Source: Herbidospora cretacea (GTDB lineage: Bacteria > Actinomycetota > Actinomycetes > Streptosporangiales > Streptosporangiaceae). From it: 64,000 nucleotides of DNA. Where the stretch lies: assembly GCF_001570605.1 (NCBI RefSeq), contig NZ_BBXG01000001.1:434001-498000 (forward strand), written 5' to 3'. The position numbers and the translations under genes were made by a program. How positions within the stretch are numbered: position 1 is the stretch's first letter; every line of letters starts with the position of its first letter. Under the pieces are notes generated by a model. That model was given only the letters and a program-made list of their open reading frames with translations, was not told the DNA's origin and made no database searches. Of the stretch, positions 50,419-59,310 are shown in pieces.

Positions 50419-51564
50419 ATGCCTCCGCAGCGGATCTGCGCCGCCGTCCCGCACCCCCGGCTCCTGTCCGGGCTCGCCCCGAATCCTCCACGCGGCCGGG
50501 CATCCGCGCGGCCGGGTGAGTCCGGGCAGGACACTCCCGCGCCGGACGCGCGGGACGCCCGGGTGATCGACGCGCGCACCGACGACGTCTACTACGGGCC
50601 CGTGCTGCGGCGGGCCGTCCAGCGCGTCACGCTGCGGCTGGCCCGGCTGCCCCAGGGGCTGCTGATGCTGGCCGCGCCCGCCACGGCCGAGGTGATCGTC
50701 ACCTACCTGGCCGCGCTGCGCTCGGGGCGTCCGGTGGCGCCGGTCGATCCACGGCTCGTCCGGTCCCGCGCGGCCGAGCTCGTGACCCGGTTCGCGCCGG
50801 CCGCCCTGCTCGGGGCGCCGGGGGCGCCACCGCCCGGATACCGCGTCGACGGGCGCGCCTGGGTGCGCACGGACCCCGGCGCCCCGGTCCACCCGGATCT
50901 GGCGGTGGTGCTCCTGGACGGGCCCGGCGGGATGCGCCTGTCCCGCCGGGCCGTGCAGGCCGAGGGGGAGGCGGTGGCGCGGGCGCTGCGCATCCGCTCC
51001 GGCGAGGCCACCCTGACCAGCCCGCCCCTGTACACCGGCGCGGGCCTGGCGCTGCTCAACGCCCACCTCGCCGCCGGGGCGGCCGTCGTCGCGGCCGAGG
51101 GCTCGGTGGCGGGCGCGGAGTTCTGGGCCGCCGCCGAACGCTGGGCGTGCGGGTCGTTCGCCGCCTCGCCGCGCGTCTTCGCGCTGCTGCGCCGCCTCGG
51201 CTGGGCCCCCGTCCGGTCGCTGCGGAACCTCACCATGATCGGCGGCGCGCCGCCGGAGGGCTTCTCCTCCCTCCTGTACGGCGTCGCCGCCACCCCGCCC
51301 GGCCGGTCCCGCCCCGGTTCCGTGGGCCCGGCGCTGCCCGGCGGACGGCTGTCCATCGTGCGCGGCGAGGTCGTCTACGAGGGCGACACCGTCGGCATGG
51401 GCTCCGTCCGCTCGGCGGCCGACCTGGCCAGGGGCGACGACCTGCGCGGCGTGCTGCGCACCGGGGAACGGGGGCGTCTCGACGCCGACGGCTACCTCCA
51501 CCTCGCCCGCGACCACGACTACGGCGACCTGTTCGACGCCGTCGTCCTGGACCCGGGGGCCTGA
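50419..51564 (+). CDS. Degenerate AMP-binding (acyl-CoA synthetase-like) protein
   Basis: A 381-residue protein with the shape of the ANL superfamily N-domain but without key motifs. The P-loop TSGTTGxPKG is replaced by LLDGPGGMRLSRRAVQAEG. The A7-like RTGERGRLDADGYLHLARDHD has Glu for Asp and Ala-Arg for Gly-Arg. The C-terminal domain with the catalytic Lys is missing. It is therefore unlikely to adenylate and may be a non-catalytic remnant or regulator. The first ~45 residues are Pro/Arg-rich and look disordered. Start at ATG 50419 with GAGGAG upstream. Confidence 0.65.
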   Translation: MPPQRICAAVPHPRLLSGLAPNPPRGRASARPGESGQDTPAPDARDARVIDARTDDVYYGPVLRRAVQRVTLRLARLPQGLLMLAAPATAEVIVTYLAALRSGRPVAPVDPRLVRSRAAELVTRFAPAALLGAPGAPPPGYRVDGRAWVRTDPGAPVHPDLAVVLLDGPGGMRLSRRAVQAEGEAVARALRIRSGEATLTSPPLYTGAGLALLNAHLAAGAAVVAAEGSVAGAEFWAAAERWACGSFAASPRVFALLRRLGWAPVRSLRNLTMIGGAPPEGFSSLLYGVAATPPGRSRPGSVGPALPGGRLSIVRGEVVYEGDTVGMGSVRSAADLARGDDLRGVLRTGERGRLDADGYLHLARDHDYGDLFDAVVLDPGA

Positions 51565-51569
51565 CCGCG

Positions 51570-54314
51570 TCAGGTCAGCAGCCGCACCAGGTCGACGCGG
51601 GAGCGGATGTCGAGCTTGGCGAAGATGTTGCGCAGATGGTGTTCCACCGTCCGGGGGCTCAGGTAGAGCTGGGCCGCGACCTCCCGGTTCGTCGCCCCGT
51701 CGGCGACCATCCGGGCGATCTGGAACTGCTGGGCGGTCAGTTCCTCCGCCGCCTTCGGCCGGGTCGTCCTGACCGCCTCGCCAGCCGCGCGCAGCTCGCT
51801 CCGAGCCTGGTCGACCCAGAGCCGGGCCCCGTACCGCTCGAAGGTGTCGAGGGCGCTGTACAGGTGCTCGCGGGCCGCGCCCGGCCGCCGGTCGCGGCGC
51901 AGGGCGGAGCCGTACAGCAGCTCGGTCCTGGCCGTCTCGAACTCGGAGAAGCCCTGGTGGTGCAGGTCGAGGGCGGTGCGGAACAGTTCGTCGGCGGCGC
52001 CGGTCGGGGCGAGCAGGGCGCGGCAGCGCACGGCGAGCGCCCGCCGGTCGGGGCTGCCGGTGCTCTCGGCCCAGCGCTCGAAGACGCGCGAGGCGCGGGC
52101 GGCCTGGTCGCGCTCGCCGGTGCGGGCGGCGGCCTCGACGAAGTGAGGGGTCGCGCTGACCTGCACGACCAGATGGGTGTTGCGCACGTCGGCCCGCGCG
52201 GTCGGCCGCAGCCGGTGGACCGCCGCCGCCGGGCGGCCCGAGGCCAGGTCGATCTGGGCGAGCGCCCAGTTGCCGAGGGCTCCGGCGATGCTCACCCCGT
52301 GGGCCCCGGCGACCTCGATCGCGGCGCGGGCCCGCGTCTGGACGGTCTCCTCGTCGCCCTGCACCGCCGCCATCATCGACAGCCACCCGAGGTGCTGCCC
52401 GGCGCTGCCGCGCTGGCCGGTCTCCTGCGCCAGCCGCAGCCCCTCCGAGGCGTTGGCGGCGGCCGAGGCGTACCGGCCGAGCCAGTACTCGCTGTTGATC
52501 GCGAACTCCAGCACCTGCGGCACGGTCGCCACCGCGCCCAGCGCGCGGGCCGTCTCGACCGCCCGGGTGGAGAGCCGGAACGCCTGCGCGTCGTCGCCCA
52601 GCATCAGGCTCGACACGGCCGCCCACACCAGCACGGACGGGCTGTGCACCAGCGGCGCGAGCTCGACGACCCGGCGCAGCGGGCCCGCCGCCTCGGCGTG
52701 GCGGCCCCGGAACGACTCGGCCATGCCGGTCAGGTACTCGAACATCAGCCGGATCGCGGGCGGGTCGTCGTCGCGCCGCAGCGTCAGGGCGTCGCGGGCG
52801 ATGACGACGAACCGCTGGTGGTCCCCGGCCAGGTAGCTGGCCTCGGCGGCGCGGACCAGCGCGCGCACCGCCATCGTGCGGTCGCGTTCGAGCAGGGAGG
52901 CGGCGACCGCGAGGAGCTCGTCGCGGGCGAAGCTGGTCTCGCCGCCGCGTAACTCCAGCCGGGCGCGGATGCTCTCGGCCTGCTGGCGGAGCTCGGCGGA
53001 GATGGTGCCGCTGCGGAGCCGGTCGAGCAGGGCGTGCGCCCGGTGCGGGCGGCCTTCGAGCCGGGCGTACTGCGCGGCGGCGGCCAGCCGGGTGGCCTTG
53101 GTGTCGTCGCGGGTGCTCAGCTCGGCGGCCCGTTCGTAGGCGAGCGACAGTTCGGGGAACGGGCAGGGCGCGCCGGTCGCGGTGGCGGCGGCCTCCAGTT
53201 CGTCGGCCAGTTCCTCGGGCGGCCCGTCGAGCGCGGCGGCCCGGTGCCAGGCCCGCCGGAGCCGGTGGTGGGCCAGTGCCCCGGCGAGCGACCGGTGCGC
53301 GGCGCGCCGGGCCAGCAGGGAGGCGTTGTGGTAGACGACCGGCCCGGCCGCCGGGTCGCGGAACCGGAACCGCTCCCCGCTGACCTCGACGATCCCGGCC
53401 CGCTCGGCCGCCTCCAGCGCGGTGAACGGATCGCCGTCGAAGGCCTTCAGCAGCGTGGCCGGGTCGAGCCGGGGGTCGGCGGCCAGCAGGAGCAGCAGGT
53501 CCCGCGTCGGGCCGGGCAGGTTCGCGATCTGGTTCGCGTACGTCCGCCACAGCCGCCCCTCGCGCGGCAGCGTCGCCGGAGGGGCGGCCGTCCCGGCGAG
53601 CTGCTCGGGCGTGAGGGCGAGGGCGAGTTCGGTGAGCGCCAGCGGGTTCCCGCGCGCGATCTGGTCGAGCGCGGCCCGCACCTCGTCGGGCAGGCCGCCG
53701 CTGACCAGGTCGTCGGTGAGCTCGTGGGCGGCCCGTTCGTCCAGGCACTCCACCGCCCTGACCGGCACCGCCCCGGCCCAGACGTCGGCCCGCGCGCCCA
53801 GCAGGAGCGCCACCGGTTCACCGGCCAGGCGCCGGGCGGTGAACAGCAGCGCCTCGCGGCTGGGCGCGTCGAAGTGGTGCAGGTCGTCGACGACCGCGAC
53901 CACCGGCCGTTCGGCCGCCGCCAGGGACAGCAGCGTGAGCACCGCCGCCGGGACGACCAGCCGCCCCGTCGGCGTCCCCAGGTCGAGCGCCTCGGTCAGC
54001 GCCTCGCCCTGGGCGGCCGGCAGCGCGGCGAGCCGGTCGCGGAGGGGCCGCAGCAGGCCGTGCAGCCCGGCGTAGGGGAGTTCGCGTTCGCACGCCACCC
54101 CCCGCGCGCGCAGGACCAGCAGGTCGGCGGCCTCGGCGGCGCAGACGTCGAGCAGCGCCGACTTGCCCGTGCCCGCCGCGCCGACCAGCAGCAGGGCGCC
54201 CCCCGACCCGGCCCGCGCCCCGGCGAGCAGCCCCCGGAGGGCGGTCAGTTCGGCGTCGCGGCCCCGCAGCGGCGGGAGCCCGGGGGCGGATGAGGCGGGG
54301 AGGGCTGCTGACAT
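51570..54314 (-). CDS. LAL-type LuxR family transcriptional regulator
   Basis: A ~914-residue large ATP-binding LuxR regulator. It starts with an AAA/STAND-like ATPase: Walker A GAAGTGKSAL near residue 47 and Walker B VVAVVDDLHHFD. A long helical TPR-like middle follows. The C-terminal LuxR HTH is LTAQQFQIARMVADGATNREVAAQLYLSPRTVEHHLRNIFAKLDIRSRVDL. Such proteins are ligand- and ATP-dependent activators, often of catabolic or antibiotic genes. I take ATG 54314 as the start; ATGs at 54341 and 54362 are alternatives. It converges with the AMP-binding gene. Confidence 0.9.
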   Translation of the reverse strand: MSAALPASSAPGLPPLRGRDAELTALRGLLAGARAGSGGALLLVGAAGTGKSALLDVCAAEAADLLVLRARGVACERELPYAGLHGLLRPLRDRLAALPAAQGEALTEALDLGTPTGRLVVPAAVLTLLSLAAAERPVVAVVDDLHHFDAPSREALLFTARRLAGEPVALLLGARADVWAGAVPVRAVECLDERAAHELTDDLVSGGLPDEVRAALDQIARGNPLALTELALALTPEQLAGTAAPPATLPREGRLWRTYANQIANLPGPTRDLLLLLAADPRLDPATLLKAFDGDPFTALEAAERAGIVEVSGERFRFRDPAAGPVVYHNASLLARRAAHRSLAGALAHHRLRRAWHRAAALDGPPEELADELEAAATATGAPCPFPELSLAYERAAELSTRDDTKATRLAAAAQYARLEGRPHRAHALLDRLRSGTISAELRQQAESIRARLELRGGETSFARDELLAVAASLLERDRTMAVRALVRAAEASYLAGDHQRFVVIARDALTLRRDDDPPAIRLMFEYLTGMAESFRGRHAEAAGPLRRVVELAPLVHSPSVLVWAAVSSLMLGDDAQAFRLSTRAVETARALGAVATVPQVLEFAINSEYWLGRYASAAANASEGLRLAQETGQRGSAGQHLGWLSMMAAVQGDEETVQTRARAAIEVAGAHGVSIAGALGNWALAQIDLASGRPAAAVHRLRPTARADVRNTHLVVQVSATPHFVEAAARTGERDQAARASRVFERWAESTGSPDRRALAVRCRALLAPTGAADELFRTALDLHHQGFSEFETARTELLYGSALRRDRRPGAAREHLYSALDTFERYGARLWVDQARSELRAAGEAVRTTRPKAAEELTAQQFQIARMVADGATNREVAAQLYLSPRTVEHHLRNIFAKLDIRSRVDLVRLLT

Positions 54315-54515
54315 CACCCCAGTGTCACGGTCACCTGTCATCCCTGAAAGAGAGATGTGCAAGGAATGTCACGATTTGTTCTGACACCGGTCTCCACCTG
54401 CGGTGAAACTTTCGATGACCGGCCGAGACTGGTGATTTCACCGATGCGCGACGGGGCCGCCGCTGCCAAGACTCATGCACCGCTCCGTAGGGGGCTCAGT
54501 GAGAAGAGGGTGCGC

Positions 54516-55259
54516 ATGCTGGAGATCGGGCGGCTGACCGTGCGGTTCGGCGGCGTCACCGCGCTCGACGCCGTCGGCCTGGTCGCCGGCCAGGGCGAAC
54601 TGGTCGGCCTGATCGGCCCGAACGGCGCCGGCAAGAGCACCCTGTTCGACTGCGTGACGCGCCGCCGCGACCCCGACGACGGGATGGTCCTGGTCGCTGG
54701 TCAGGACGTGCTAGGCCTGCCGCCGCACCGGGTGGCGGCGTGCGGCATCGCGCGGACCTTCCAGCACCCGGCCGTCTTCCCCCGCCTGTCGGTGCGGGAG
54801 AACGTGATGACCGGCGCGCACCGGTTCGGGGCCGGGGGGTTCTGGCGGGCGGCGTTCGCGTGGGAGCGGGAACGGCGGCTCCGCGCCCGCGCCGACGAGG
54901 TGCTCGACCTGTTCGGCCTGCTCCCCCTGGGCGACCACCCCGCCGACGGGCTGCCCTACGGGGTGCTGAAACGGGTGGAGATCGCCCGCGCGGTCGCCGC
55001 AGAGCCCCGGTTGCTGCTGCTCGACGAACCGGCCGGCGGGCTGGGCCCGGAGGAGGCGCTGGCGCTGGCGGGCCTGATCCGCGACCTGCACCGGGCGACC
55101 GGGATGACGGTCGTGGTGGTCGAGCACCACATGGAGTTCGTGCTGGGCCTGTGCGAACGCCTCGTCTGCCTGGACGTGGGCCACAAGATCGCCGACGGGC
55201 CGACGTACCTGGTGCGCCGCGACCCGGCCGTGATCGCGGCCTGCCTGGGGGCGCGGTGA
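54516..55259 (+). CDS. Branched-chain amino acid-type ABC transporter ATPase (LivG)
   Basis: A 247-residue ATPase subunit. It has Walker A GPNGAGKST, the LivG-type signature LPYGVLKRVEIARA and Walker B LLLLDEPAGGL with the following Glu-His pair (VVVVEHHMEFV). It is the first of five genes joined by 4-bp overlaps (LivG, F, H, M, K). The ATG at 54516 lies downstream of an A/G-rich GAGAAGAGGG. It powers uptake of an amino acid or another small carboxylate or amide. Confidence 0.9.
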   Translation: MLEIGRLTVRFGGVTALDAVGLVAGQGELVGLIGPNGAGKSTLFDCVTRRRDPDDGMVLVAGQDVLGLPPHRVAACGIARTFQHPAVFPRLSVRENVMTGAHRFGAGGFWRAAFAWERERRLRARADEVLDLFGLLPLGDHPADGLPYGVLKRVEIARAVAAEPRLLLLDEPAGGLGPEEALALAGLIRDLHRATGMTVVVVEHHMEFVLGLCERLVCLDVGHKIADGPTYLVRRDPAVIAACLGAR

Positions 55260-55909
55260 GCGGGCTGGAGGTCGCCGGGCTGCGGGCCGGCTACGGCGCG
55301 GCGCGGGTGCTGCACGGCGTGGACCTCGTGGCGGCAGAGCGGGAGATCGTCGTCGTCCTCGGGCCCAACGGGGCCGGGAAGACGACCCTGCTCAGGGCCC
55401 TGTCGGGGCTGGTGGCCGCCCGGGGCGCGGTGCGGGTCGGCGGGGTGCCGGTGCTGGGGCTCGCGCCGGAGGAGATCGCCCGGCGGGGGCTCGGGCACGT
55501 CACCGAGGAGCGCGGCGTGTTCGCCCCGCTGACCGTGGAGGAGAACCTGCGGGCCGGGGCGTTCGCGCGTCCGTGGCCGCGCCGGGGCGTCGACGACGAC
55601 CTGGCGCGCGTGTTCACCTACTTCCCGGTCCTCCAGGCCCACCTCCGGCAGCCCGCCGGGACCCTCAGCGGCGGCGAGCAGGGGATGCTCGCCATCGGGC
55701 GCGCGCTCATGGGACGGCCCCGGGTGCTGCTGCTCGACGAGCCCTCGCGCGGGCTGTCGCCGGGGCTGACCGCGCGGCTGTTCCAGACCCTCGCGGCCAT
55801 CGCCGGGCGCGAGGGCGGCACGATCGTCGTCGCCGAGCAGAACGCCCGCGCCGCCACCCAGGTCGCCCACCGCGTGCGCACCCTCGACGCCGGGCGGCTG
55901 GTCGCGTGA
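55256..55909 (+). CDS. Branched-chain amino acid-type ABC transporter ATPase (LivF)
   Basis: A 217-residue second ATPase, with Walker A GPNGAGKTT, signature LSGGEQGMLAIGRALM and Walker B VLLLDEPSRGLSP. GTG start overlapping the LivG stop (GTGA). It pairs with LivG to form the heterodimeric motor. It is slightly shorter than typical LivF but all motifs are present. Confidence 0.9.
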   Translation: MSGLEVAGLRAGYGAARVLHGVDLVAAEREIVVVLGPNGAGKTTLLRALSGLVAARGAVRVGGVPVLGLAPEEIARRGLGHVTEERGVFAPLTVEENLRAGAFARPWPRRGVDDDLARVFTYFPVLQAHLRQPAGTLSGGEQGMLAIGRALMGRPRVLLLDEPSRGLSPGLTARLFQTLAAIAGREGGTIVVAEQNARAATQVAHRVRTLDAGRLVA

Positions 55910-56718
55910 TCGGCCAGGTCTTCCACGGGTTCGGGACCGGCGCGGTCTACGCCGCGCTGGCGCTGGCCCTCGTGCTCGTCCACCGCTTCACCGGCGTCGT
56001 CAACTTCGCCCAGGGCGAGCTGGCCATGGTGTCGGCCTACGTCGCGTGGCAGCTCGTCGACGCCGGGCTGTCCTACTGGGTGGCGCTCCCGCTCACCGTC
56101 GCGGTCGCGTTCGGCGCGGGCGCGCTGGCCCAGCGGCTCGTCATGCGGCACGCCGGGGACGCGGCGCTCATCATGACCATCGGCCTGTACGTCTTCGTCC
56201 ACGCCCTGGCCGCGCAGATCTGGTCCTCGGCCCTGCGCACCTTCCCCAACCCCTTCCCCGGCGGCCCACTCGGGATCGTCGGCCCGCTGGGCGTGGTGGC
56301 CGCCGTGCTCGCGCTGCTCTACCTGGTCATCCGGCACAGCGGGGCGGGCCTGACGCTCCGCGCGGTCGCGGCCGACCCGCGCGCGGCCCGCCTGTCGGGG
56401 ATCAGGGTCGGCCGGGTGCACGCCCTCGGCTGGGGCCTGGCCGCCGCGACGGGCGCGGTGTCGGGCGTGCTGATCGCGCCGGTCGTGTTCCTGGAGCCGG
56501 GGATGATGGGCGGCGTCCTCGTGTCGGCGCTGGCCGCCGCCGCGGTCGGCGGGTTCGTCAACCCCGTGGGCGCGGTCGCGGGCGGGCTGCTGATCGGGGT
56601 GGCCGAGACGCTGGCCGGCACCTACCTGTGGGCCGACCTGCGGGTCGTGGTGCCGCTCGCGATCATGCTGGTGGTGCCGGCCGTCCGGCTGAGCGCCTTC
56701 TCGCGGGTGCGGGCATGA
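55906..56718 (+). CDS. Branched-chain amino acid-type ABC transporter permease (LivH)
   Basis: A 270-residue integral membrane permease. It has the typical start GFGTGAVYAALALALVLVHRFTGVVNFAQGELAMVSAYVAW, the coupling region LRAVAADPRAARLSGIRVGRVHALGW and several membrane helices. GTG start overlapping the LivF stop. It forms the channel together with LivM. Confidence 0.9.
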   Translation: MIGQVFHGFGTGAVYAALALALVLVHRFTGVVNFAQGELAMVSAYVAWQLVDAGLSYWVALPLTVAVAFGAGALAQRLVMRHAGDAALIMTIGLYVFVHALAAQIWSSALRTFPNPFPGGPLGIVGPLGVVAAVLALLYLVIRHSGAGLTLRAVAADPRAARLSGIRVGRVHALGWGLAAATGAVSGVLIAPVVFLEPGMMGGVLVSALAAAAVGGFVNPVGAVAGGLLIGVAETLAGTYLWADLRVVVPLAIMLVVPAVRLSAFSRVRA

Positions 56719-57713
56719 GCGCCGTCACCGGGCATCCCACCGGGCACCCCACCGGGCATAGGCGCCCGGCCGTGGGGGAGCTGGCCGGAGACCGGCGGCG
56801 GTCGTGGCCCTATCCCCGCACGACGCTCGGCGTGGCCGCCGCCGCGGCCGTCCTGGTGCCGTTCGTGCTGCCGCCCTACCCCCTCTACCAGGTCACGCTG
56901 GTCCTGGTGTACGTCGTGGCGCTGCTGGGGCTCGATCTGGTGGCCGGGCACGGCGGGCAGGTCTCGCTGGGCCACGGCGCGTTCTTCGGGATCGGGGCCT
57001 ACGCGGCGGCGATCCTCCTGTGGCTCGGCGTGCCCTATCCGGTGACGCTGCCGGTCGCCGGGCTGGTCGCCTACGGGCTCGGGCACGCCTTCGGACGGCC
57101 CGCGGTCCGGCTGAGCGGGGTCTACCTGGCCGTGGTGACGTTCGCGGTGGCGGTGGCCGTACCGCCCCTGATCAGGCGGTTCGCCCCCGGCGGCGCGATG
57201 GGGCTGCCGGTGCGGACCCCGGGCGCGCCCTCCTTCACCGGCCTGGCCGACGACCAGTGGGTCTACCTGCTGGTCCTCGCCGTCGCGGCGGCGGCGTTCG
57301 CGGTGATGCGGTCGGTGGTGCGCTCACGCGCCGGGCGGTCGCTGGCGGCGCTGCGGGCCGACCCCGGCGCGGCCGAGCTGCTCGGCATCCGGCCCGCCGC
57401 CACGCGCGCCCACGCGTTCGCGGGGTCGGCCATGTACGCCGGCCTGGCGGGGTGCCTGTTCACCTGGACGACCGGGTTCGTGGCGCCCGAGTCGTTCACG
57501 GTGAACCTGTCGATCACGCTGCTGGCCGGGATCGTGATCGGCGGTCTCGGCACCGTGTCGGGCGCGGTCGTCGGGGCGGTCGTGGTGACGTTCCTGCCCG
57601 CTCCCGGGCTGGTCTCGGGGCTGGCGCTGATCCTCGTGCTCGCCGTCGCGCCGGGCGGCGTGACCGGCCTGGCCCGTCGGGCGCCGGCGCTGTTCAGGAA
57701 GGACGGGCCGTGA
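56715..57713 (+). CDS. Branched-chain amino acid-type ABC transporter permease (LivM)
   Basis: A 332-residue permease. The first ~30 residues are a cytoplasmic tail with a short THP/TGHPTGH repeat, followed by VALLGLDLVAGHGGQVSLGHGAFFGIGAYAAAIL, the LivM signature, and the coupling loop RAGRSLAALRADPGAAELLGI. ATG overlaps the LivH stop. It is complete. Confidence 0.9.
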   Translation: MSAVTGHPTGHPTGHRRPAVGELAGDRRRSWPYPRTTLGVAAAAAVLVPFVLPPYPLYQVTLVLVYVVALLGLDLVAGHGGQVSLGHGAFFGIGAYAAAILLWLGVPYPVTLPVAGLVAYGLGHAFGRPAVRLSGVYLAVVTFAVAVAVPPLIRRFAPGGAMGLPVRTPGAPSFTGLADDQWVYLLVLAVAAAAFAVMRSVVRSRAGRSLAALRADPGAAELLGIRPAATRAHAFAGSAMYAGLAGCLFTWTTGFVAPESFTVNLSITLLAGIVIGGLGTVSGAVVGAVVVTFLPAPGLVSGLALILVLAVAPGGVTGLARRAPALFRKDGP

Positions 57714-58903
57714 GACGACTGGCGCTCGTGGCGCTGCTGCTGGTGTCGGCGTGCCGCCTGACCTCGGCCGACGTGGTCCTGAGCAGTCCGGCCGAGTGCG
57801 CCGGGCAGCGGGCCGACGGCCTGTCGCCGGACCGGGTCGTGGTCGGCGGGATCTATCCGCTGTCGGGCCCCGCCTCGGCCTACGCGGCGGTCGCGCAGGG
57901 CGTCTCGGCCTATTTCGCCTGGGCCAACGCGCGCGGCGGGGTGGCCGGCCGCCAGGTGGAGTTCCTGGTCCGCGACGACGGCTACCAGCCCGCCCGCGCC
58001 GTCGAGGAGGCCCGGCGGCTGGTCGACTCCGACCGCGTCTTCGCGCTGTTCCAGACGCTCGGCACCCCCTCCACCGCCGCCGTGCGCGGCTACGCCGACC
58101 GGCGCGGCGTGCCGCAGCTCTTCGTCGCCTCCGGCGCGTCGGACTGGGGAGACGCCTCCTACCCGTGGACGATCGGCTTCCAGCCCACCTACGCGGCCGA
58201 GGCCCGCGTCTACGCCGAGCACCTCCTCAGGACCCGCCCCCACGCCACCGTCGCGGTGCTCTACCAGAACGACGACTTCGGCCACGAACTCCTCACCGCC
58301 TTCGAGGAGGCCGTCGCCGGGACGGGCGTCGAGGTGGTGGCGCGGCGCAGCTACGAGGTGATGGACGCCGACGTCCAGGCCCAGATGGCCGACCTGGCCG
58401 GGTCGGGGGCGGGCGTCTTCCTCAACGTCGGCACGCCCAAGTTCGCCGCCCAGGCCCTGGCCGCCGACGCCGCGATGACCGGCTGGAACCCCCTCCACCT
58501 GCTCAACGGCGTCGCCAACACCCCTTCGCTGATCGCCGCCGTCGGCCCCGCGGCCCTGCGCGGCGTGCTGACCACGAACTTCTACAAGGACCCGGCCGCC
58601 TGGCCCGACGACCCGGCCGTCAGGACCTACCTGGGCGCGGTCGGCAAGTACGTCCCGGAGGCCGACCCGTCGAGCTCCCAGGTGATGTTCGGCTGGACGT
58701 CCGCCGCCGCGTTCGCCGCCACGATGGAGCGGATGGAGTGCCCGTCCCGCGAGGGCCTGATGGCCGCCGCCCGGCACCTGCGCGGCGTGGAGCTCGGCAC
58801 CCTGCTCCCCGGCATCACCCTCTCCACCTCACCGGACGATCCCTATCCCGTGGAGGAGCTGCGGGTGTTCCGGTTCGCCGACTCGCGGTGGGAAGCGGTT
58901 TAA
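57710..58903 (+). CDS. ABC transporter substrate-binding lipoprotein (LivK type)
   Basis: A 397-residue periplasmic-binding-protein homologue anchored by a lipobox (LLLVSAC near residue 15). The mature domain shows VVVGGIYPLSGPASAYAAVAQGVSAYFAWANARGGVAGRQVEFLVRDDGYQPARAVEEARRLV, typical of Leu/Ile/Val-binding family proteins, some of which bind aromatic acids or amides instead. GTG start overlaps the LivM stop. It is the last gene of the transporter operon. Confidence 0.9.
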   Translation: MRRLALVALLLVSACRLTSADVVLSSPAECAGQRADGLSPDRVVVGGIYPLSGPASAYAAVAQGVSAYFAWANARGGVAGRQVEFLVRDDGYQPARAVEEARRLVDSDRVFALFQTLGTPSTAAVRGYADRRGVPQLFVASGASDWGDASYPWTIGFQPTYAAEARVYAEHLLRTRPHATVAVLYQNDDFGHELLTAFEEAVAGTGVEVVARRSYEVMDADVQAQMADLAGSGAGVFLNVGTPKFAAQALAADAAMTGWNPLHLLNGVANTPSLIAAVGPAALRGVLTTNFYKDPAAWPDDPAVRTYLGAVGKYVPEADPSSSQVMFGWTSAAAFAATMERMECPSREGLMAAARHLRGVELGTLLPGITLSTSPDDPYPVEELRVFRFADSRWEAV

Positions 58904-58913
58904 TCTGGCACTT

Positions 58914-59237
58914 GTGAGTCACATTCACGTTGACCGGAAGGTCCTGGAGGCGGGCGCGGTCTACCGCAACCTGCTGGTGGCCTCGACCGGCCTGGTGCCC
59001 GACGAGCCGACCGTCGTGACGACCGGCTGCGGCGTCGAGGCGCCCTACGCGCAGACCTCGATCCGCCCCGAGAGCGTGACCTGCCTGCCCTGCCGGGAAC
59101 ACGCCGCCGCGGAGCACCTCCGCTACGCCGACCAGGTGAGCCGGCTCGCCCGGATGACCGGCTCGGTCGTCAGCGCCGAGGAGGCCGGCGAGGCCGCCCG
59201 CTGGGCCCGGGAGACGGCCGCGAAATTCGCCGGCTGA
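58914..59237 (+). CDS. Small soluble protein, function unknown
   Basis: A 107-residue protein beginning 10 bp after the binding-protein stop, with a GTG start. It contains three Cys, including a CLPC pair (TTGCGVEAPYAQ, VTCLPCREH) with nearby His, possibly a metal site. The C-terminal half is helical and Ala/Glu-rich. I do not recognise a named family. It could be part of the transporter operon or independent. Confidence 0.6.
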   Translation: MSHIHVDRKVLEAGAVYRNLLVASTGLVPDEPTVVTTGCGVEAPYAQTSIRPESVTCLPCREHAAAEHLRYADQVSRLARMTGSVVSAEEAGEAARWARETAAKFAG

Positions 59238-59275
59238 TTCCGCCGCCGACAGCGCCATGACGCCCTGACATCTGG

Positions 59276-59292
59276 TGATCATGGGATGATCA
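59276..59292. promoter_or_regulatory. Perfect palindrome upstream of the CHAT/NB-ARC gene
   Basis: TGATCAT-GGG-ATGATCA is a 7+7 perfect inverted repeat, ending 18 bp before the GTG at 59311. It could be an operator, or an RNA hairpin hiding the ribosome site (ggggag) that follows. Confidence 0.5.
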
Positions 59293-59310
59293 GCGGGGAT
59301 TCGGGGAGAC

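Noticed and set aside
53034-54293. A 419-residue plus-strand frame opposite the LAL regulator
   Set aside because: Its sequence is rich in Arg, Gly, Gln and Pro with no domain. It is the antisense shadow of the regulator, whose ATPase and LuxR motifs are clear.
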